Shown here: piece after piece, positions 1 through 8,090 of the stretch
How the letters are laid out: each line of letters opens with the position of its first letter
How positions within the stretch are numbered: the first letter of the stretch is position 1
NCBI RefSeq assembly: GCF_009379765.1
Contig: NZ_WHTD01000008.1
Location: 1-64,000 of the forward strand
Length of the DNA stretch: 64,000 nt
Origin: Actinophytocola sp.
Lineage (GTDB): Bacteria > Actinomycetota > Actinomycetes > Mycobacteriales > Pseudonocardiaceae
Direction: 5' to 3'
Program-made: the position numbers and the translations under genes
Notes under the pieces: generated by a model
Told to the model about the DNA's origin: nothing
Databases searched by the model: none
Seen by the model: only the letters and a program-made list of their open reading frames with translations

Positions 1-327
1 GAACGCGCAGCCCTCGAAGTCGGGCTTGGCGAACCATTCGCCGAAGACGTCGAAAATGGCGAGCAGCTGTTCGGCGGGCGTGGTTCCGCGGCGCTGGCTC
101 TCGGCCTGCAGCCACTCCTCGGTCCAGAGCCGTTCGCGGCGTCGGAGGAAGTCGAGAATGAGGTCGGTCTTGGACGGGAAATTGCGGTAGAGGGTCATCT
201 TGGCGGTGCCGGCCTTGGCGATAATCGCGTCGACGCCGACCGCGGCCGTGCCCTCCCGGCTGAACAGCTCGTAGGCGGCGCGCCCGACCCGTTCGCGCCC
301 GCTGTCCTTGTTGCCGCCACCGGCCAT
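1..327 (-). CDS. TetR/AcrR family transcriptional regulator (C-terminus off the window)
   Basis: The gene runs off the left edge, so it is missing from the ORF track. The visible 109 codons start at ATG 327 and hold a typical TetR N-terminal HTH: an amphipathic helix with 'AAYELFSREG', then 'VGVDAIIAKAGTAKMTLYRNF', with the usual T-L-Y-x-x-F end of the recognition helix. The ligand-binding domain begins but is cut off. It is divergent from the deacetylase gene at 558, with about 230 bp between them, so it may regulate that gene or itself. The ligand cannot be deduced. The family call is secure. Confidence 0.88.
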   Translation of the reverse strand, partial: MAGGGNKDSGRERVGRAAYELFSREGTAAVGVDAIIAKAGTAKMTLYRNFPSKTDLILDFLRRRERLWTEEWLQAESQRRGTTPAEQLLAIFDVFGEWFAKPDFEGCAF

Positions 328-557
328 TCGTACGCCCGATTCGCTCGTTTCTTGTCGCGGCCCGATGGTACCCGCAGTAAACAATGGGCCGGCCAATACC
401 GGCCGCGCGGTTTCGCCCGCATTCCAGCGGCTCGGTGGCCGCTCGGTCGAACGAAAGGCGGCGGCGTGTCGTCGCGCCGGTGGGGCTGATCCGGACCGGA
501 CGGAGCTACCGTGTGCGCGACTGGTGGGGATCGCTGAGGGTATGCCCGGAGGCCACC

Positions 558-1340
558 GTGCGTAGTCAGGTTCTTCAGCCGCCGTACGTGTACCGCTGGG
601 GCGTGTTGATCACGGCCGTCGTGACCGTCGTCGTGGCGGTGTTCCTGGCGTTGCGGGCCAACCCGAGCGCCGCCGAGCAGGCCCCGAAGCCCCCGCCGAC
701 ACCGGCGGCGACACGTGCGGCGACGGCCGCCGCCGCGGTGCCCGCGGACCTGGTCGGGCAGACCGCGACCACGGACCGGGTCGTCGCGCTCACCTTCGAC
801 GACGGGCCGCACCCGACGCACACCCGGCAGGTGCTGAACCTGCTCGCCGAGCACCACGCGGTCGCGACGTTCTGCATGGTCGGTGCCCAGGTCCGGCGGT
901 ACCCGGAGCTCGTTCGCCTGGTGGTCGACGCCGGCATGCGGTTGTGCAACCACACCGTCGACCACGACGAGAACCTCGCGCGCAACGCCGAGCCGGTCAT
1001 CGAGCGCAAGGTCCTCGATGCGAGCGCCGACCTGCGCGCCGCGGCCGGCGACGACGTGCCGATCGGGTACTTCCGGGCACCCGGCGGAAACTGGTCGGAT
1101 CCGCTGCGCCGGGTCGTCGCCGAGCACGGCATGAAACCCCTTTCCTGGTCGGTCGACCCGCACGACTGGAGCAGGCCGGGCGTCGCCCGGATCGTCGCGG
1201 TGGTCAAGCAGAACGTCCGCCCCGGCTCGGTGGTCCTCCTGCACGACGGCGGCGGCCGGCGCGACCAGACGGTGCAGGCGTTGCGCGAGCTGCTCCCGTG
1301 GTTCGTCGCCCAGGGCTACCGCTTCGCGTTCCCCGGCTGA
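558..1340 (+). CDS. Membrane-anchored polysaccharide deacetylase (NodB domain)
   Basis: About 260 aa. I prefer GTG 558 to the ORF-track start at 384 because GGAGG lies 5 nt upstream and the N-terminal basic/hydrophobic segment ('VLITAVVTVVVAVFLAL') then forms a normal signal anchor. A Pro/Ala-rich linker leads to a NodB carbohydrate-esterase 4 domain. The domain has the metal/catalytic motifs 'TFDDGPH', 'HTVDHD' (His-His-Asp metal site), 'RAPGG' and the C-terminal 'LLHDGGG'. It probably removes acetyl groups from peptidoglycan or another extracytoplasmic glycan. It stands alone, divergent from the TetR gene, and is not part of the selenoprotein island. The exact substrate is unknown. Confidence 0.87.
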   Translation: MRSQVLQPPYVYRWGVLITAVVTVVVAVFLALRANPSAAEQAPKPPPTPAATRAATAAAAVPADLVGQTATTDRVVALTFDDGPHPTHTRQVLNLLAEHHAVATFCMVGAQVRRYPELVRLVVDAGMRLCNHTVDHDENLARNAEPVIERKVLDASADLRAAAGDDVPIGYFRAPGGNWSDPLRRVVAEHGMKPLSWSVDPHDWSRPGVARIVAVVKQNVRPGSVVLLHDGGGRRDQTVQALRELLPWFVAQGYRFAFPG

Positions 1341-1410
1341 GTGTTCCCCGACCGGTGCGTTCTCGGTCGTCGTCGTTTCGCGGCGGGCCCGCGCGGGTAG
1401 CCAGGTGCCT

Positions 1411-1503
1411 ATGGACATCCCCATGGACCCGGGGGACGGGCGGCTGGGTGGCCGCTACCGGCTCGGTGCCCGGCTGGGCGTCAGCGGGCCGGCCACCGGC
1501 TAG
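1411..1503 (+). pseudogene. 5' stump of a Ser/Thr protein kinase gene
   Basis: Thirty codons from ATG 1411 encode 'GGRYRLGARLGVSGPATG', which resembles the start of an actinobacterial Pkn kinase N-lobe ('GRYRL...LGxGG'). The frame stops at TAG 1501-1503, exactly inside the CTAG boundary of a repeat element (1500-1608). The rest of the kinase is absent: after the element comes an unrelated permease tail. I read this as a kinase gene truncated by insertion of the element plus deletion. A short homology call of this kind is suggestive rather than certain. Confidence 0.5.
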
Positions 1504-1608
1504 TGTCGCGTGATCCTGTTCCTTTGCGTCCGCTGTGGATCAACGTGGTTCCTGGCAAGGCGGAGGAAAGTCGCTCGTACTGGGTGTACTTGGGTTTTTC
1601 TCCAACGC
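1500..1608 (+). mobile_element. CTAG-bounded MITE-like element, family B, one end only
   Basis: This stretch is nearly identical, in inverted orientation, to 7500-7607, which is the right end of the complete family B element. It starts with CTAGTGTCGCGTGATCCTG and continues through a shared body to about 'CTCCAACGC', after which similarity stops. The missing end suggests deletion. It separates two gene fragments (kinase 5' end, permease 3' end), so it probably marks an insertion/deletion breakpoint. Confidence 0.75.
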
Positions 1609-1881
1609 GGCGCGCTCGGCGCGTTGCTGCGCAACCAGGTCGCGGCGGTCGTCGTCGCGTTCGGGTGGTTCTTCTACGCCGAGTGGGCCCTGGTGATGCT
1701 CGTGCCGGCGGTGGGCCGCTGGACCCCGACCGGCGCGGCGAAGGCGGTCAGCGGCTGGACGCCGATCGACATCGCGGGCCCGCTGCCGCCGATGTGGGCG
1801 GGCGGCCTGGTGTTCCTCGGCTACACCGTGGTCGCCGCCGCGGTCGCCGGCCGGGTCAGCATCCGCCGCGACGTCACCTGA
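1606..1881 (+). pseudogene. 3' remnant of an ABC-2-type permease gene
   Basis: After the repeat, the frame ending at TGA 1879-1881 encodes about 90 residues. They contain 'LLRNQVAAVVVAFGWFFYAE', a loop, and a last hydrophobic helix ('AGGLVFLGYTVVAAAVA') with a short basic tail. This is the usual C-terminal third of bacterial ABC-2 permease subunits. No N-terminal part or start with a ribosome binding site exists, because the upstream sequence is the truncated family B element. It is presumably non-functional. Confidence 0.55.
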
Positions 1882-1883
1882 GC

Positions 1884-2624
1884 TCAGCCGGGGACGGTCG
1901 GGACCGCGTCGCGGGAGCGCCGGTCCTTGGGCGGCGGGCGCAGCAGCACGGTGAGCGGGCCCGCCAGGCGGCGGAGCGGGCCGGGTTTCGGGGCCGGTGC
2001 CGTCGTGCGGTCGCGCAGCAGGGGGACGCCGTCGCCGGTGAGGTCGGCCAGGGCGACCGACCGGCCGCCGACCGCGAGCAGCAGGGACGTCGCCGGGCCG
2101 TGGACCGGGGCGCCGCTGCCGCGGGACCAGCCGGCGTCGGTGGCCCGCAGTTCGAGGCCCGCCAGCCGGGAGCCCATGGCGAAGCCGGGGGACGGCTTGG
2201 TAGTCAGGTGGTCGAACGCCACCCACAGGCGGTCCTCGGGCACGTCCCGCGGGATCGCCAACGGGGTCCGGATGTCCAGGTCGTGCAGCACGATGTCGGC
2301 GAGGACCGGGTCGTAGCCGGACCGGGGGATCGTGACCCGCGACCCGGCCCGGCGGCGCAGGCGGTCGACGATCTCGTGCGTGGGTCGCCGGGCCTCGCGC
2401 CGGGTGAGGTACCCGTTGAGCCGGTCGAAGTCGGCGGCGGTCGCGACGATGCCCGCGTACAGCTTCAGCTGGCCGAACCGCAAGTACGTGACCAGGTGCG
2501 CGGCCACGTCGTGCACGGTCCACCCGGCGCACAGGCTCGGGGTCCGGAGCTGGTCGGCGGACAAGGTCGAGACCAGGTCCGCCATCCGCCGCCGCTCGTC
2601 CACGATCATGTCGAAGACCCGCAT
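1884..2624 (-). CDS. Maleylpyruvate isomerase family mycothiol-dependent enzyme
   Basis: 246 aa. The N-terminus ('MIVDERRRMADLVSTLS', then 'PSLCAGWTVHDVAAHL') is the signature of the DinB/MDMPI helical-bundle superfamily. The W-x-V-x-D-x-x-x-H-L segment carries the metal-ligand histidine. The C-terminal part ('GSGAPVHGPATSLLLAVGG') fits the SCP2-like MDMPI C-terminal domain. Enzymes of this group use mycothiol, the actinobacterial thiol, for isomerisation or S-transfer. The real substrate is unknown. It ends 2 bp after the permease remnant on the opposite strand. Confidence 0.8.
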   Translation of the reverse strand: MRVFDMIVDERRRMADLVSTLSADQLRTPSLCAGWTVHDVAAHLVTYLRFGQLKLYAGIVATAADFDRLNGYLTRREARRPTHEIVDRLRRRAGSRVTIPRSGYDPVLADIVLHDLDIRTPLAIPRDVPEDRLWVAFDHLTTKPSPGFAMGSRLAGLELRATDAGWSRGSGAPVHGPATSLLLAVGGRSVALADLTGDGVPLLRDRTTAPAPKPGPLRRLAGPLTVLLRPPPKDRRSRDAVPTVPG

Positions 2625-2676
2625 GGGACAACGGTATGGCGGGCCCGTGGCCCGGACATCTCCTCAGTTGCCGGAT

Positions 2677-2763
2677 GTGTCCCCGCCGGGAGTCTATTGC
2701 TCGAGTCGGTGCGTCCAGGGAGCCGGGCCGGCGAACCAGGTGACGAACTCCCGGCGGGGGACA
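2677..2763. mobile_element. Short MITE-like element, relative of family C
   Basis: An 87-bp element with near-perfect terminal inverted repeats: TGTCCCCGCCGGGAGT on the left and ACTCCCGGCGGGGGACA on the right. The inner bases 'GGGAGTCT.TTGCT' and 'GTGA.GAACT' also occur at the ends of the longer element at 7604-7771, so both belong to one family. It lies between the isomerase homologue and gnd. No coding capacity. Confidence 0.65.
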
Positions 2764-2852
2764 AGCCGTCCGCAACGTGTCGAATCCCGTGCTGACAGCG
2801 GGCCGATCCTCGGGCAAGGTGGCGGCCAGGAAACCAACCAGGAGGACCCCAG

Positions 2853-4289
2853 ATGCCAACTCCGGCACAGATCGGCGTGACAGGGCTCGCGGTCATGGGC
2901 CGCAACCTCGCCCGCAACCTCGCGCGGAACGGGTTCTCGGTCGCGCTGCACAACCGCAGCGTGGCCAGGACCAAGTCGCTCGTCGAGGAGCACGGTGCCG
3001 AGGGCACGTTCGTCGCCACCGAGACCCTCGAGGAGTTCGTCGCCGCCCTGGAGCGGCCCCGACGCGTGGTGATCATGGTGAAGGCCGGCGGGCCGACCGA
3101 CGCGGTCATCGACGAGCTGGTGCCGCTGCTGGAGCGGGGCGACATCGTCATCGACTGCGGCAACGCCCATTTCGCCGACACCCGCCGCCGCGAGGCCGAC
3201 CTGCGTGACCGCGGCCTGCACTTCGTCGGCGCCGGCGTGTCCGGTGGCGAGGAGGGCGCGCTGCTCGGGCCGAGCATCATGCCCGGCGGCTCGGTCGAGT
3301 CCTACAAGACGCTCGGCCCGATGTTCGAGAAGATCGCCGCGCAGGTCGACGGCACGCCGTGCTGCGTGCACATCGGCCCGGACGGTGCCGGCCACTTCGT
3401 CAAGATGGTGCACAACGGCATCGAGTACGCCGACATGCAGCTCATCGCGGAGGCCTACCACCTGCTGCGGGACGGCCTGGGTGCCACGCCCGCCGAGCTC
3501 GCGGCGATCTTCGCCGAGTGGAACTCCGGCGACCTCGAGTCGTTCCTCATCGAGATCACCGCCGAGGTGCTCGGCCACGTCGACGCCGCCACCGGGGACG
3601 CGTTCGTGGACATCGTGCTCGACCAGGCCGAGCAGAAGGGCACCGGCCGCTGGACCGTGCAGACCGCGCTCGACCTGGGCGTGCCGGTCACCGGCATCGC
3701 CGAGGCCACGTTCGCCCGCGCGCTGTCCGCGCACCCCGAGCAGCGCGCCGCCGCCCGCGCCGCGCTGCCCGGACCGGGTTCGGCCAAGCCCCCGGTCGAC
3801 CGGGACACCTTCGTCGACGACGTCCGCAAGGCGCTGTACGCGTCCAAGGTCGTCGCCTACGCGCAGGGCTACGACCAGATGGCCGCGGCGAGCGCGGAGT
3901 ACGGCTGGAACGTCGACCTCGGCTCCACGGCAACGATCTGGCGTGGCGGCTGCATCATCCGGGCCCGGTTCCTCGACCGGATCCGCGAGGCCTACGCCGA
4001 GTCACCGGACCTGCAGTCGCTGCTGGTGGCGCCGTACTTCCGGGAGGCGGTGGCGCAGGGGCAGGACTCCTGGCGCCGGGTGGTCGCGCACGCGGCCGAG
4101 GCCGGCATCCCCACGCCGGGCTTCTCCTCCTCGCTCGCGTACTACGACGCGCTGCGGGCCGAGCGGCTGCCGGCCGCGCTCATCCAGGGGCTGCGCGACT
4201 ACTTCGGCGCGCACACCTACCGCCGGACCGACCGCGACGGCACCTTCCACACCCTCTGGGGCGGCGACCGCACCGAGGTCGACGGCTGA
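2853..4289 (+). CDS. gnd: 6-phosphogluconate dehydrogenase, decarboxylating (NADP-type, long form)
   Basis: 478 aa, the usual length of the long bacterial/eukaryotic form. It catalyses oxidative decarboxylation of 6-phosphogluconate to ribulose 5-phosphate in the pentose phosphate pathway. The Rossmann fingerprint is 'GLAVMGRNLARNLARNG'. The substrate-binding region shows 'GGEEGALLGPSIMPGG', and the catalytic lysine/asparagine motif is 'KMVHNGIEYADMQ'. The C-terminal all-alpha domain contains 'GCIIRARFLDRI' and 'ALIQGLRDYFGAHTY'. The start is ATG 2853 after AGGAGG. It is convergent with the ureohydrolase gene, with an 11-bp gap. Housekeeping gene. Confidence 0.95.
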   Translation: MPTPAQIGVTGLAVMGRNLARNLARNGFSVALHNRSVARTKSLVEEHGAEGTFVATETLEEFVAALERPRRVVIMVKAGGPTDAVIDELVPLLERGDIVIDCGNAHFADTRRREADLRDRGLHFVGAGVSGGEEGALLGPSIMPGGSVESYKTLGPMFEKIAAQVDGTPCCVHIGPDGAGHFVKMVHNGIEYADMQLIAEAYHLLRDGLGATPAELAAIFAEWNSGDLESFLIEITAEVLGHVDAATGDAFVDIVLDQAEQKGTGRWTVQTALDLGVPVTGIAEATFARALSAHPEQRAAARAALPGPGSAKPPVDRDTFVDDVRKALYASKVVAYAQGYDQMAAASAEYGWNVDLGSTATIWRGGCIIRARFLDRIREAYAESPDLQSLLVAPYFREAVAQGQDSWRRVVAHAAEAGIPTPGFSSSLAYYDALRAERLPAALIQGLRDYFGAHTYRRTDRDGTFHTLWGGDRTEVDG

Positions 4290-4300
4290 GCCGGTCCGCC

Positions 4301-5341
4301 TCATTCGGCAGCGGGCGGGCGGTGGTCCGGGCGGTCGGCGAGCAGGGGCCGGGCCGGGTCCCAGGTCGTGCCGTCGGTCTCGTCGCGGCGTTTGCGCGCC
4401 ATGGCGGACAGCACCTCCAGCACCACGCGGTTCGCGAGGTAGGAGGTGATCTCCGCGTGGTCGTGCGGGGGCGAGACCTCCACCAGGTCCACGCCGACCA
4501 CCGGCAGCTCGTAGGCGATCCGGCGGACCGAGTCCAGGAGCTCGCGCGCGGTCAGGCCGCCCGGCTCGGGGGTGCCGGTGCCCGGCGCGTGCCCCGGGTC
4601 GCAGACGTCGATGTCCACCGACAGGAACACGCCGTCGCAGTCGTCGAGGGCGATGGCGAACGCCTCGGTCAGGCACTCGCTCAGCCCACGCGCGACGATC
4701 TCCGTCATCTCGTAGGAGCGCATCCGCTGCTCGGCCATCCAGTCCAGCGTCTCCGGCCCCGGCCAGTAGCCGCGCAGCCCGATCTGCAGGAACCGGTCCC
4801 CGCGCACCGCGCCCGACTCGATGAGCCTGCGCATCGGCTGGCCGTGCCCCACCAGCGAGCCGAACGAGATGTCCCCGGTGTCCGCGTGCGCGTCGAAGTG
4901 GATCATCGACACCCTGCCCCGCCCGAGGTGCTGCGCCACGCCCGCCGCGTCCGGCCAGGCGATCGTGTGGTCGCCGCCCAGCACCAGCGGGACCGCGCCG
5001 TTCGACGTCACCGTGTGCACCGCGTGCTGCAGGTCGCGCACCGACCGGGCCGCGTCGCCGGAGAACATCTCCACGTCGCCGGCGTCGAACACGGTCAGGT
5101 CGCGCAGTCCGTCGACGCGCAGCGCCAGCGACGGGCGCGACCCGTCGTGCGGCAGGTAGCACGACTGCCGGATGTACTGCGGCCCGAACCGGGTGCCCGG
5201 CCGGTGCGACGTGCCGCCGTCGAACGGCGCTCCGAGGATCACCACGTCCGCGCCCGGGTAGGTCGACGCGTCGGCCCAGTCGCACCGGGGCACGCCGAGG
5301 AAGGTCAGGTCCGGACCGTACTGCGCGCCGTACCGTGTCAT
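4301..5341 (-). CDS. Ureohydrolase family enzyme (agmatinase/guanidinobutyrase-like)
   Basis: 346 aa. The Mn-binding ureohydrolase motifs are all present: 'GGDHT', 'FDAHADTGD' and 'SVDIDVCDPGHAPGTGTPEP'. The N-terminal motif 'VVILGAPFDGGTSHRPG' is typical of the agmatinase/guanidinobutyrase branch rather than arginase. It should hydrolyse a guanidino compound to urea plus an amine; the side-chain specificity cannot be read from the sequence. It lies 19 bp downstream of thioredoxin reductase on the same strand and could be co-transcribed with it. Confidence 0.85.
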   Translation of the reverse strand: MTRYGAQYGPDLTFLGVPRCDWADASTYPGADVVILGAPFDGGTSHRPGTRFGPQYIRQSCYLPHDGSRPSLALRVDGLRDLTVFDAGDVEMFSGDAARSVRDLQHAVHTVTSNGAVPLVLGGDHTIAWPDAAGVAQHLGRGRVSMIHFDAHADTGDISFGSLVGHGQPMRRLIESGAVRGDRFLQIGLRGYWPGPETLDWMAEQRMRSYEMTEIVARGLSECLTEAFAIALDDCDGVFLSVDIDVCDPGHAPGTGTPEPGGLTARELLDSVRRIAYELPVVGVDLVEVSPPHDHAEITSYLANRVVLEVLSAMARKRRDETDGTTWDPARPLLADRPDHRPPAAE

Positions 5342-5360
5342 GCGCAGATGATCCCGAGGA

Positions 5361-6329
5361 TTACCCCGGGAGACCAGCGCTTATCGCCGCGTGGTCCAGC
5401 GCGGCCAGGTAGCGCTCGGCGTCCAGCGCCGCCGCGCAGCCGGTGCCCGCCGCGGTGATCGCCTGCCGGTAGGTGTGGTCGACGACGTCTCCGCACGCGA
5501 ACACGCCCGGCACGTTCGTGGTCGTCGACGGCGCACGCACCACGAGGTGGCCCTGCTCGTCCCGGTCCAGCTGACCGGCGAACAGGTCCGACCGCGGATC
5601 GTGCCCGACCGCGACGAACAGACCCGCGAGCGGCAGGTCCTCCGCGGCACCGGTCCGCACGTCCCGCACCTGGATCCCGCTGACCGTGCCGTCGCCCAGC
5701 ACGTCGACGACCTCGCTGTGCCAGCGGAACCGGATCCGGTCGTCCGTGAGCGCCCGCTCCTGCATGATCTTCGACGCGCGCAGCTCGCCGCGCCGGTGCA
5801 CGACGGTGACCGAGGTGGCGAACCGGGTGAGGAACGTGGCCTCCTCCATCGCCGAGTCGCCACCACCCACGACCGCGATGTCCTGGCCACGGAAGAAGAA
5901 CCCGTCACACGTGGCGCACGCGGACACCCCGTGACCCGTCAGCCGCCGCTCGTTGGGCAGGCCGAGCTCGCGGTAGCCGGAGCCGGTGGCCACGACCACC
6001 GCCCTGGCCCGGTAGCGGGTGCTCGCCGTCGAGACGATCTTGACCGGGCCGGAGAGGTCGACGTCGACCGCGTCCTCGGTCACCAGCCGCGCGCCGAAAC
6101 GCGCCGCCTGCCGGCGCAGCCGGTCCATCAGCTCCGGACCCTCGATCCCGTCGGGGAAGCCGGGGAAGTTCTCCACCGCGGTGGTGGTCATGAGCGCGCC
6201 GCCGAACACCGCGCCCTCGAGCACGAGCGGGGCGAGGTTCGCCCTGGCGGCGTAGGTCGCGGCGGTATAGCCGGCCGGGCCGGAACCGATCACGATCAGG
6301 TCGAGCACAGTCTCCACGGCACCGTCCAC
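5361..6329 (-). CDS. trxB: Thioredoxin reductase-like FAD/NAD(P) disulfide oxidoreductase
   Basis: About 322 aa. FAD-binding '[18 protein letters not shown]' is followed by the redox-active 'CATCDG' and the NADPH site '[16 protein letters not shown]'; the C-terminal FAD motif is '[10 protein letters not shown]'. This is the domain order of low-Mr TrxB. I choose GTG 6329 over the track's TTG 6356 because GGAGG lies 5 nt upstream of the GTG. Its promoter region shares an AT-rich box with the divergent metallo-hydrolase gene, tying it to the island regulon. A dedicated reductase makes sense beside thiol/selenol enzymes, but a general housekeeping role cannot be excluded. No thioredoxin gene is visible next to it. 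Confidence 0.85.
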   Translation of the reverse strand: MDGAVETVLDLIVIGSGPAGYTAATYAARANLAPLVLEGAVFGGALMTTTAVENFPGFPDGIEGPELMDRLRRQAARFGARLVTEDAVDVDLSGPVKIVSTASTRYRARAVVVATGSGYRELGLPNERRLTGHGVSACATCDGFFFRGQDIAVVGGGDSAMEEATFLTRFATSVTVVHRRGELRASKIMQERALTDDRIRFRWHSEVVDVLGDGTVSGIQVRDVRTGAAEDLPLAGLFVAVGHDPRSDLFAGQLDRDEQGHLVVRAPSTTTNVPGVFACGDVVDHTYRQAITAAGTGCAAALDAERYLAALDHAAISAGLPG

Positions 6330-6355
6330 CCTTGCCTCCGATCCGACCCTGCGCA

Positions 6356-6376
6356 ATTATAGTATACGATATATAT
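6356..6376. promoter_or_regulatory. AT-rich box in the trxB / MBL-hydrolase divergent promoter
   Basis: The stretch TTATAGTATACGATATATAT stands out in very GC-rich surroundings. Read on the minus strand it contains TATATATCGTATACTATAA, matching the box at 55525 (TATATATCGTCTATCATA) at most positions. It lies 27 nt upstream of the trxB GTG and 26 nt upstream of the hydrolase ATG, so it probably combines -10 elements with an operator. Confidence 0.6.
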
Positions 6377-6401
6377 GTCTGCCATTTCTGGAGGAGCGAC
6401 G

Positions 6402-7436
6402 ATGGACTCTGCTGCCGTGCCCGAGCCGGCCGAGGTCGCCGGCGGCGTCTGGAGCGTCGCGCTGCCCTTCCCCAACCCGCTCGGTTTCGCCTTCTCCTAC
6501 GTGGTTCCGGCGCCGGACGGCGTGCTGGTCGTGGACGCCGGCTGGGACTCCGACGAGTGCTGGGACGCGTTCCGGGCGGGGCTCGCGGCGGCGGGCGCCG
6601 GGCTCGACGACGTGGTCGGCGTGGTCGTCACCCACGTGCACCCCGACCATTACGGGCTGGCGGAACGGATCCGCGCGTCGTCGCCGGCCTGGATCGCGGT
6701 GCATCCCGCGGAGCGGCCGCGGATCGCCGAGGGCGAGCACGACCGGGTCCGCGCGATCGAGGACATGGCCGAGTGGCTGCACCAGGCCGGCGCGCCGGCC
6801 TCGGAGTTCGCCGAGCTGGATGCCGACGCGGCGGACATGCGGTCGCGGATCTCGATGGTGGTCCCCGAACGCGATCTCGTGGACGGCCAGACCGTGCCGG
6901 GCACCGGCGGTGCGCTGGTCGCCGTGCACACACCGGGCCACACGCCGGGCCACCTGTGCTTCCACGACCGGCAGCGGCGCCTGCTGTTCACCGGTGACCA
7001 CATCCTGCCGCGGGTCACGCCGAACATCTCCAAGCGCCCGCAGTCCGATGTGGACCCGCTGCGGGACTTCCTCGGTTCGGTGCGGAAGGTTCGCGGCTTC
7101 GGCGACGTGCAGGTGCTGCCCGGTCACGAGTGGGTCTTCGGCGACCTCGGCGCCCGGCTGGACGTGCTGCTGGTCCACCACGAGGAGCGGCTGACCGAGA
7201 TCGAGGCCGCGGTCGGCGCCGGTGCCGGCACGGTCTGGGCGGTCACCCGCGCGGTGAGCTGGTCGCGGCCGTTCGACAAGCTGCGCGGCCGGGCCCGGCG
7301 CTCGGCCATCGGCGAGACGTTCGCCCACCTGTACCGGCTGGCCGTGGCGGGCCGGATCCAGTGGGTGCCCGGCCGGCCGGACCGTTGGCTGCCGGCCCCG
7401 AGCCGCACGACAGGCGAGCAGCCCGACGTCGCCTAG
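6402..7436 (+). CDS. MBL-fold metallo-hydrolase (glyoxalase II-like)
   Basis: 344 aa from ATG 6402, chosen because GGAGGA lies 6 nt upstream. The metal motif 'THVHPDHYG' (HxHxDH) is complete, with further ligands in 'TPGHTPGHLCF' and 'TGDHIL'. After the lactamase fold comes a helical extension ('LLVHHEERLTEIEAAV') of the kind seen in glyoxalase-II-like and MBLAC-type hydrolases. A thioester or acyl-thiol hydrolase role fits the CoA-heavy surroundings, but that is inference. The stop TAG lies in the CTAG at the left end of a MITE-like element, so the natural 3' end may have been altered. Confidence 0.85.
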   Translation: MDSAAVPEPAEVAGGVWSVALPFPNPLGFAFSYVVPAPDGVLVVDAGWDSDECWDAFRAGLAAAGAGLDDVVGVVVTHVHPDHYGLAERIRASSPAWIAVHPAERPRIAEGEHDRVRAIEDMAEWLHQAGAPASEFAELDADAADMRSRISMVVPERDLVDGQTVPGTGGALVAVHTPGHTPGHLCFHDRQRRLLFTGDHILPRVTPNISKRPQSDVDPLRDFLGSVRKVRGFGDVQVLPGHEWVFGDLGARLDVLLVHHEERLTEIEAAVGAGAGTVWAVTRAVSWSRPFDKLRGRARRSAIGETFAHLYRLAVAGRIQWVPGRPDRWLPAPSRTTGEQPDVA

Positions 7437-7607
7437 TGTCGCGTGACCCTGAAACCTTGACGCCGCTGCGGCCAACAGCGGCCCCTGTCTGTGTTACGGC
7501 GTTGGAGGAAAGCCCAAGTACAACCCGGTACGAGCGACTTTCCTCCGCCTTGCCAGGAACCACGTGGATCCACAGCGGACGCAAGGAACAGGATCACGCG
7601 ACACTAG
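7433..7607. mobile_element. CTAG-bounded MITE-like element, family B, complete copy
   Basis: A 175-bp element beginning CTAGTGTCGCGTGACCCTG and ending CAGGATCACGCGACACTAG, so the ends are inverted repeats flanked by CTAG. The right ~108 bp are the reverse complement of the fragment at 1500-1608. It abuts a second element (7604-7771), sharing the central CTAG. Its left CTAG supplies the stop codon of the MBL hydrolase. No transposase inside. Confidence 0.8.
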
Positions 7608-7771
7608 TGTCCCGCGCCGGGAGTCTGTTGCTTATCTCGGCGGATCCTGGTTTCTGCTGGCAAGGCGCCGGTTCGTCCTCGTACCGGGTTGTACTCGGGC
7701 GGACCGGCAACGCCGCCAGCGGGAAGCTGGGCCGGCGAGATAAGTGATGAACTTCCGGCGCGGGACACTAG
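7604..7771. mobile_element. CTAG-bounded MITE-like element, family C
   Basis: A 168-bp element with ends CTAGTGTCCCGCGCCGGGAGT and ACTTCCGGCGCGGGACACTAG. It includes a subterminal GGCGAGATAAGTGATG paired with CTTATCTCGGC near the other end, giving a long hairpin. A shorter relative is at 2677-2763. Nested directly against family B, it may have used the CTAG of the first element as its target. Confidence 0.75.
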
Positions 7772-7990
7772 CTGGCGGTAGGTCGGGGACGTGGATCGCG
7801 GTCGCGGTGGGCCCGCCGGTTGGCGATGTCTTCCTTCTTGCCGTGGATCCGCCGGCCGTCGCTGTTGGGATGTTGCCGAGCTTCTTGATGTCGACGTGCA
7901 CCCGCTCGCCAGGGTGTTCGGCTTCGTAGCGGCGGATCGGTTCGGCGGTGGCCCGGTCAACGTGCCAGAGCCGGTGGTCGGGAGGACCGG
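7772..7990 (-). pseudogene. IS481-type transposase remnant
   Basis: On the minus strand, about 7901-7960 encodes 'ATAEPIRRYEAEHPGERVHV', continuing 'DIKKLGNIP'. This closely resembles the start of the catalytic domain of IS481 transposases ('RYE..HPGE..H.D.KKLG.IP'). The downstream DDE part is frameshifted and lost, and no intact reading frame remains. It sits right beside two CTAG-bounded elements. IS481-type elements are known to prefer CTAG-containing targets, so this may be the trace of the enzyme that moved them. The next ~100 bp (7991-8090) show nothing I can assign. Confidence 0.6.
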
Positions 7991-8090
7991 TCGTGCGTGC
8001 CGGCCGGGCCGAACATCGACACGGCCTCCACCAACCTGCCCGGGCAGTACCCGTGGCCGGCCGGGTACGGCGATGCCCCGAGCGCGTCGT

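Noticed and set aside
3205-5458. Long Arg/Ser- and Arg/Gly-rich ORFs overlapping gnd and the ureohydrolase
   Set aside because: They are alternative frames of clearly identified enzymes, and their composition is that of shadow ORFs.
7985-8090. Possible small gene in front of the selD 3' end ('NIDTASTNLPGQYPWPAG' in one frame)
   Set aside because: No start signals, no recognisable family, and it lies next to an IS remnant. Treated as unassigned sequence.
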